This document shows positions 56,685 to 64,000 of a stretch of DNA of 64,000 bases, piece after piece. The notes beneath the pieces are model-generated. The model was given only the letters and a program-made list of their open reading frames with translations, ran no database searches and was not told the DNA's origin. Each line of letters starts with the position of its first letter. The stretch's first letter is position 1. A program made the position numbers and the translations under genes. Origin of the DNA: Adiantum capillus-veneris (taxonomy: Eukaryota > Streptophyta > Polypodiopsida > Polypodiales > Pteridaceae); NCBI GenBank assembly GCA_014529385.2, contig CM043954.1, forward strand, positions 91,723,747-91,787,746. Reading direction: 5' to 3'.

Positions 56685-56760
56685 GGAGCTAACTTGGTTG
56701 TTTGAGCATTCATCCTTGGTGACCATAGCCATTGGTTCAAATGCGGCCACGTGACCGGTT
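56685..56760 (+). repeat. tRNA-like (SINE-type) module B, one representative copy
   Basis: GAGCTAACTTGGTTGTTTGA (box A-like) at 56687-56706 and TGGTTCAAATGC (box B-like; consensus GGTTCRANNCC) at 56733-56744. An A-rich tract follows at about 56808. It has the same orientation as module A, about 245 bp downstream. Confidence 0.5.
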
Positions 56761-59700
56761 GGCACTCACGCACGTTCTTTGTCACCTCACACGAGACATA
56801 ACGATTTGCCAAAAAGAAATAAAAGAATTAATACAAATGTATCAATGCAAACTCAATCACTTCTTTCTATGGACATGAGAAATATTTTGACCTTTCATTT
56901 CCAACGGACTCACGGCTAGAAAAAAAAAAATTTCTCTAAATAAGGGCGAACTTGAAATTCTCCTGGGCTTTAGGTCAAAAGTTGAAGCTTTTGCCGATAA
57001 TTACACTAAAAGTTGTGTAAATTTCTAGGTTTGCTTAAAGACAAGCTCAAAATGTAACAGGGATTTTAGAATTTCAGTCGGGTAAAATACACTGGACCCG
57101 GTTTTTTTCTAACACTTATCAAGCTTTTCATTTCTTAAATTCACCCCTCGGAAGAGTTGATGGCCTCTCTCAGCCCCCTTTGCTTTTTCATTGTTACGCC
57201 TCCAGACTGTTCACACTAGGCGGCTGCAGATTTGTGAAGACTTCTTTCTTCTGCCGGCTCCAGTCTGAACCTAGCCTCAATCGACAGGAGCTAGCTCATT
57301 TGGTTGAAGCAATCGACCTCCGTGACTTGGGTCACGAGTTTGATTGCAAGAATTGAGTGATTTTTGAAGGTGCATTTGTAGCTTACGAGCGAGAATGCTC
57401 GTACTTTACAAAAAAAAAGAACGTAGTCTCACAATAGCTCACATACTCTAATGACTTGCAAACAAATAAATTCACTCACTACATAGTGCAAAGAAACTCT
57501 AAACAGAAAAAAAAAGTAATTAATTCAGTCCAAAGGAGCTAACTTGGTTGTTTGAGCATTCATCCTTGGTGACCATAGTCATTGGTTCAAATGTGGCCAC
57601 GTGACCGTTTGGCACTCACGCACGTTCTTTGTCACCTCACACGAGACATAACGATTTGCCAAAAAAAAAAAAGAATTAATACAAATGTATCAATGCAAAC
57701 TCAATCACTTCTTTCTATGGACAAGAGAAATATTTTGACCTTTCATTTCCATCGGACTCACGGCTAGAAAAAAAAACAATTTCTCGAAATACGGGCAAAC
57801 TTGAAATTCTCCCGGGCTTTAGGTTAAAATTTAAAGCTTTTGCCGATAATTACACTTAAAGTTGTGTAAATTTTTAGGTTTGCTTAAAGACAAGCTCAAA
57901 ATCTAACCGGGATTTTAGAATTTCAGTCGAGTAAAATACATTGGACCCGGTTTTTTTCTAACACTGATCAAGCTTTTCATTTCCTAAATTCACCCCTCGA
58001 AAGAGTTGATGGCCTCTCTCAGCCCCCTTTGCTTTTTCATTGTTTCGCCTCCACACTGTTCACACTAGGCGGCTGCAGATTTGTGAAGACTTCTTTCTTC
58101 TGCCGGCTCAGTCTGAACCCAGCCTCATTCCACAGGAGCTAGCTCATTTGGTTCAAGCAATCGACCTCCGTGACTTGGGTCACCGGTTTGATTGCAAGAA
58201 TTGAGTGACTTTTAAAGGTGCATTTGTAGCTTACGAGCGAGAATGCTCGTACTTTACAAAAAAAAAGAACGTAGTCTCCTAATAGCTCACATACTGTAAT
58301 GACTTGCAAACAAATAAATTCACTCATTACATAGTGCAAAGAAACTCTAAACAAAAAAAAAAAAGTAATTAATACAGTCCAAAGGAGCTAACTTGGTTGT
58401 TTGAGCATTCATCCTTGGTGACCATAGTCATTGGTTCAAATGCGGCCAAGTGACCCGTTGGCACTCACACACGTTTTTTGTCACCTCACACGAGACATAA
58501 CGATTTGCCAAAAAAAAGGAAAGAATTCATACAAATGTGTCAATGCAAACTCAATCACTTCTTTCTATGGACAAGAGAAATATTTTGACCTTTCGTTTCC
58601 ATCGGACTCACGGCTAGAAAAAAAAACAATTTCTCTAAATAAGGGCAAACTTGAAATTCTCCCGGGCTGTAGGTCAAAATGTGAAGCTTTTGCCGATAAT
58701 TACACTAAAAGTTGTGTAAATTTTTAGGTTTGCTTAAAGACAAGCTCAAAATGTAACCGGAATTTTAGAATTTCAGTCGGGTAAAATACACTGGACCTGG
58801 TTTTTTTCTAACACTGATCAAGCTTTTCATTTCCTAAATTCACCCCTCGGAAGAGTTGATGGCCTCTCTCAACCCCCTTTGCTTTTTCATTGTTTCGCCT
58901 CCACACTGTTCACATTAGGTGGCTGCAGATTTGTGAAGACGTCTTTCTTCTGCCGGCTCAGTCTGAACCCAGCCTCATTCCACAGGAGCTAGCTCATTTG
59001 GTTCAAGCAATCGACGTCCGTGACTTGGGTCACGGGTTTGATTGCAAGAATTGGGTAATTTTTGAAGGTGCATTTGTAGCTTACGAGCGAGAATGCTCGT
59101 ACTTTACAAAAAAAAAGAACGTAGTCTCACAATAGCTCACATACTGTAATGACTTGCAAACAAATAAATTCACTCACTACATAGTGCAAAGAAACTCAAA
59201 ACAGAAAAAAAAGTAATTAATACAGTCCAAAGGAGCTAACTTGGTTGTTTGAGCATTCATCCTTGGTGACCATAGCCATTGGTTCAAATGCGGCCACGTG
59301 ACTCGTTGGCACTCACGCACGTTCTTTGTCACCTCACACGAGACATAACGATTTGCCAAAAAAAAAAAGAATTAATACAAATGTGTCAATGCAAACTCAA
59401 TCACTTCTTTCTATGGACAAGAGAAATATTTTGACCTTTCATATCCATCGGACTCACGGCTAGAAAAAAAAACAATTTCTCTAAATACGGGCAAACTTGA
59501 AATTCTCCCGGGCTTTAGGTCAAAATTTGAAGCTTTTGCCGATAATTACACTAAAAGTTGTGTAAATTTTTAGGTTTGCTTAAAGACAAGCTCAAAATGT
59601 AACCGGGATTTTAGAATTTCAGTCGGGTAGAATACACTGGACCCGGTTTTTTTCTAACACTGATCAAGCTTTTCATTTCCTAAATTCACCCCTTGGAAGA

Positions 59701-62700
59701 ATTGATGGCCTCTCTCAGCCCCCTTTGCTTTTTCATTGTTACGCCTCCACATTGTTCACACTAGGTGGCTGCAGATTTGTGAAGACTTCTTTCTTCTGCC
59801 GGCTCAGTCTGAACCCAGCCTCATTCCACAGGAGCTAGCTCATTTGGTTGAAGCAATCGACCTCTGTGACTTGGGTCACGGGTTTGATTGTAAGAATTGA
59901 GTGATTTTTGAAGGTGCATTTGTAGCTTACGAGCGATAATGCTCGTACTTTACAAAAAAAAAGAACGTAGTCTCACAATAGCTCATATAGTGTAATGACT
60001 TGCAAACAAATAAATTCACTCACTACATAGTGCAAAGAAACTCTAAACAGAAAAAAAAGTAATTAATACAGTCCAAAGGAGCTAACTTGGTTGTTTGAGC
60101 ATTCATCCTTGGTGACCATAGCCATTGGTTCAAATGCGGCCACGTGACCCGTTGGCACTCACGCACGTTCTTTGTCACCTCACACGAGACATAACGATTT
60201 GCCAAAGAAAAAAAAATTAATACAAATGTGTCAATGCAAACTCAATCACTTCTTTCTATGGACAAGAGAAATATTTTGACCTTTCATTTCCATTGGACTC
60301 ACGGCTAGAAAAAAAAACAATTTCTCTAAATAAGGGCAAACTTGAAATTCTCCAGGGCTTTAGGTCAAGATTTGAAGCTTTTGCCGATACTTACACTAAA
60401 AGTTGTGTAAATTTTTAGGTTTGCTTAAAGACAAGCTCAAAATGTAACCGGGATTTTAGAATTTCAGTCGGGTAAAATACATTGGACCCGGTTTTTTTCT
60501 AACACTGATCAAGCTTTTCATTTCCTAAATTCACCCCTCGGAAGAGTTGATGGCCTCTCTCAGCCCCCTTTGCTTTTTCATTGTTACGCCTCCACATTGT
60601 TCACACTACGTGGCTGCAGATTTGTGAAGACTTCTTTCTTCTGCCGGCTCAATCTGAACCCAGCCTCATTCGACAGGAGCTAGCTCATTTGGTTGAAGCA
60701 ATCGACCTCCGTGACTTGGGTCACGGGTTTGATTGCAAGAATTGAGTGATTTTTGAAGGTGCATTTGTAGCTTACGAGCGAGAATGCTCGTACTTTACAA
60801 AAAGAAAGAATGTAGTCTAACAATAGCTCACGTACGGCAATGACTTGCAAACAAATAAATTCACTCACTACATAGTGCAAAGAAACTCTAAATAGAAAAA
60901 AAAAGTAATTAATACAGTCCAAAGGAGCTAACTTGGTTGTTGGAGCATTCATCCTTGGTGACCATAGTCATTGGTTCAAATGCGGCCACGTGACCCGTTG
61001 GCACTCACGCACGTTCTTTGTCACCTCACACGAGACATAACGATTTGTCCAAAAAAAAAAGAATTAATACAAATGTGTCAATGCAAGCTCAATCTCTTCT
61101 TTCTATGGACAAGAGAAATATTTTGACCTTTCATTTGCATCGGACTCACGGCTAGAAAAAAAACAATTTCTCTAAATAAGTGCAAACTTGAAATTCTCCC
61201 GGGCTTTAGGTCAAAATTTGAAGCTTTTGTCGATACTTACACTAAAAGTTGTGTAAATTTTTAGGTTTGTTTAAAGACAAGCTCAAAATCTAACCGGGAT
61301 TTTAGAATTTCAGTCGGGTAAAATACACTGCACCCGGTTTTTTTCTAACACTGATCAAGCTTTTCATTTCCTAAATGCACCCCTCGGAAGAGTTGATGGC
61401 CTCTCTCAGGCCCGTTTGCTTTTTCATTGTTACGCCTCCACATTGTTCACACTAGGTGGCTGGAGATTTGTGAAGACTTCTTTCTTCTGCCGGCTCAGTC
61501 TGAACCCAGCCTCATTCGACAGGAGCTAGCTCATTTGGTTGAAGCAATCGACCTTCGTGACTTGGGTCACGGGTTTGATTGCAAGAATTGAGTGATTTTT
61601 GAAGGTGCATTTGTAGCTTACGAGCGATAATGCTCGTACTTTACAAAAAAAAAGAACGTAGTCTCACAATAGCTCACATACTGTAATGACATGCAAACAA
61701 ATAAATTCACTCACTACATAGTGCAAAGAAACTCTAAACAGAAAAAAAAAAGTATTTAATATAGTCCAAAGGAACTAACCTGGTTGTTTGAGCATTCATC
61801 CTTGGTGACCATAGCCATTGGTTAAAATGCGGCCACGTGACGTGTTGGCACTCACGCACGTTATTTGTCACCTCACACGAAACATAACGACTTGCCAAAA
61901 AAAATAAAAATTAATACAAATGTGTCAATGCAAACTCAATCTCTTCTTTCTATGGACAAGAGAAATATTTTGACCTTTCATTTCCATCGGACTCACGGCT
62001 AGAAAAAAAAACAATTTCTCTAAATAAGGGCAAACTTGAAATTCTCCCGAGCTTTAGGTTAAAATTTGAAGCTTTTGCCGATAATTACACTAAAAGTTGT
62101 GTAAATTTTTAGGTTTGCTTAAAGACAACCTCAAAATCTAACCGGGATTTTAGAATTTCAGTCGGGTAAAATACACTAGACCCGGTTTTTTTCTAACACT
62201 GATCAAGCTTTTCATTTCCTAAATTCACCCCTCGGAAGAGTTGATGGCCTCTCTCAGCCCCCTTTGCTTTTTCATTGTTTCGCCTCCACACTGTTCACAC
62301 TAGGCGGCTGCAGATTTGTGAAGACTTCTTTCTTCTGCCGGCTCAGTCTGAACCCAGCCTCATTCGACAGAAGCTAGCTCATTTGGTTGAAGCAATCGAC
62401 CTTCGTGACATAACGATTTGCCAAAAAAAAAGAAAAGAATTAATACAAATGTGTCAATGCAAACTCAATCACTTCTTTCTATGGACAAGAGAAATATTTT
62501 GACCTTTCATTTCCATGGGACTCACGGCTAGAAAAAAAAAACAATTTCTCTAAATAAGGGCAAACTTGAAATTCTCCCGGGCTTTAGGTCAAAAGTTGAA
62601 GCTTTTGCCGATAATTACACTAAAAGTTGTGTAAATTTTTAGGTTTGCTTAAAGACAAGCTCAAAATGTAATCTGGATTTTAGAATTTCAGTCGGGTAAA

Positions 62701-64000
62701 ATACACTGGACCCGGTTTTTTTCTAACATTGATCAAGCTTTTCATTTCTTAAATTCACCCCTCGGAAGAGTTGATGGCCTCTCTCAGCCCCCTTTGCTTT
62801 TTCATTGTTACGCCTCCAGACTGTTCACACTAGGCGGCTGCAAATTTGTAAAGACTTCTTTCTTTTGCCGGCCAAGTCTGAACCCAGCCTCATTCGACAA
62901 GAGCTAGCTCATTTGGTTGAAGCAATCGACCTCCGTGACTTGGGTCACGAGTTTGATTGCAAGAATTGAGTGATTTTTGAAGGTGCATTTGTAGCTTACG
63001 AGCGAGAATGCTCGTACTTTACAAAAAAAAAGAACGTAGTCTCACAATAGCTCACATACTCTAATGACTTGCAAACAAATAAATTCACTCACTACATAGT
63101 GCAAAGAAACTCTATACAGAAAAAAAAAGTAATTAATTCAGTCCAAAGGAGCTAACTTGGTTGTTTGAGCATTCATCCTTGGTGACCATAGTCATTGGTT
63201 CAAATGCGGCCATGTGACCCGTTGGCACTCACGCACGTTCTTTGTCACCTCACACGAGACATAACGATTTGCCAAAAAAAAAAAAGAATTAATACAAATG
63301 TATCAATGCAAACTCAATCACTTCTCTCTATGGACAAGAGAAATATTTTGACCTTTCATTTCCATCGGACTCACGGCTAGAAAAAAAAACAATTTCTCTA
63401 AATACGGGCAAACTTGAAATTCTCCCGGGCTTTAGGTTAAAATTTAAAGCTTTTTCCGATAATTACACTTAAAGTTGTGTAAATTTTTAGGTTTGCTTAA
63501 AGACAAGCTCAAAATCTAACCGGGATTTTAGAATTTTAGTCGGGTAAAATACATTGGACCCGGTTTTTTTCTAACACTGATCAAGCTTTTCATTTCCTAA
63601 ATTCACCCCTCGGAAGAGTTGATGGCCTCTCTCAGCCCCCTTTGCTTTTTCATTGTTTCGCCTCCACACTGTTCACACTAGGCGGCTGCAGATTTGTGAA
63701 GACTTCTTTCTTCTGCCGGCTCAGTCTGAACCCAGCCTCATTCCACAGGAGCTAGCTCATTTGGTTCAAGCAATCGACCTCCGTGACTTGGGTCACCGGT
63801 TTGATTGCAAGAATTGAGTGATTTTTAAAGGTGCATTTGTAGCTTACGAGCGAGAATGCTCGTACTTTACAAAAAAAAAGAACGTAGTCTCCTAATAGCT
63901 CACATACTGTAATGACTTGCAAACAAATAAATTCACTCATTACATAGTGCAAAGAAACTCTAAAAAAAAAAAAAAAGTAATTAATACAGTCCAAAGGAGC

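Larger units (their letters stand above)
53880..64000 (+). repeat. Satellite-like tandem array, unit about 848 bp, two tRNA-like modules per unit
   Basis: The landmark 'cctctctcagcccccttt' falls near 53893, 54742, 56313, 57163, 58013, 58863, 59708, 60551, 61399, 62248, 62779 and 63627. Full units are 843-850 bp. One unit near 55541 lacks the MITE/landmark junction, and one near 62405 lacks about 320 bp. Each unit contains, in order, the right part of a GGGTTCAGAC MITE, tRNA-like module A, an A-rich tract, tRNA-like module B, an A-rich tract and the hAT-like MITE seen at 50565-50781. The array continues past the right edge. Short peptide frames recur once per unit and are not genes. Confidence 0.9.

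Noticed and set aside
56439-56760. Functional tRNA genes
   Set aside because: Box A and B resemble tRNA promoters, but stems and anticodon arms could not be paired convincingly; annotated as SINE-like modules only.
54311-63380. Recurrent frame reading MVQMRP.DPLALTHVLCHLTR
   Set aside because: Lies over tRNA-like module B and its flank in each satellite unit, with varying length and stops; not a gene.

Overview
The window is nuclear DNA of a vascular plant. The signs are spliced genes with GT..AG introns, a GASA/Snakin-type peptide gene (a land-plant family), Ty3/gypsy and L1-type retroelements, MITEs, long CT/GA microsatellites and satellite-like arrays. The gene-poor, repeat-nested layout suggests a large genome such as a fern, lycophyte or gymnosperm, but I cannot name the species.

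Layout. (1) 1-4088 carries a decayed Ty3/gypsy retrotransposon on the minus strand (integrase, RNase H, RT, protease, gag, leader). Its leader resumes at 36265-36860, followed by a primer-binding site at 36861-36874 and a low-complexity LTR above that. (2) Between the two leader halves, 4094-36259, lies a 32.2-kb insertion with perfect 16-bp terminal inverted repeats (AAGACCATATTAGGTA) and a perfect 5-bp target duplication (GTTAA). I do not recognise it as a described element. It holds an intact 1075-codon gene of the DUF7869 type (candidate transposase) next to the right end. On the minus strand it holds an intact FCP1-like HAD protein with a SAP-like tail, a broken second FCP1-like copy, and a decayed multi-exon gene. 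That gene has a DGQHS (ParB/DndB-like) motif, a possible methyltransferase-like region and an in-phase, intact SET-domain last exon. Most of the remaining DNA is arrays of a 17-bp core (TGGACAAGTGGTGGACC), oriented the same way when read inward from either end and not seen outside the insertion. (3) 36875-48860 holds the purine-rich LTR, anonymous AT-rich DNA, an apparently intact three-exon GASA gene (42619-43689, minus) and small MITE-like repeats. (4) 48860-53310 is a decayed L1-type LINE (minus) carrying a 217-bp MITE. (5) 53739-64000 is a tandem array of about 848-bp units, each with two tRNA-like (box A/box B) modules and a copy of the same MITE. The array runs off the right edge.

How the parts fit. 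The 32-kb insertion looks like a giant DNA transposon that landed in a retrotransposon leader. A DUF7869 protein would be its mobilisation enzyme, the dispersed TGGAC-pair motif a candidate binding site, and the SET/DGQHS/FCP1-like genes chromatin- or DNA-directed cargo. Boundaries, reading frames and motifs are read directly from the sequence; the mobility and cargo functions are inference. The DGQHS/SET gene carries several stops and frameshifts, so this copy may be only partly functional, although the DUF7869, FCP1-like and SET reading frames are open.
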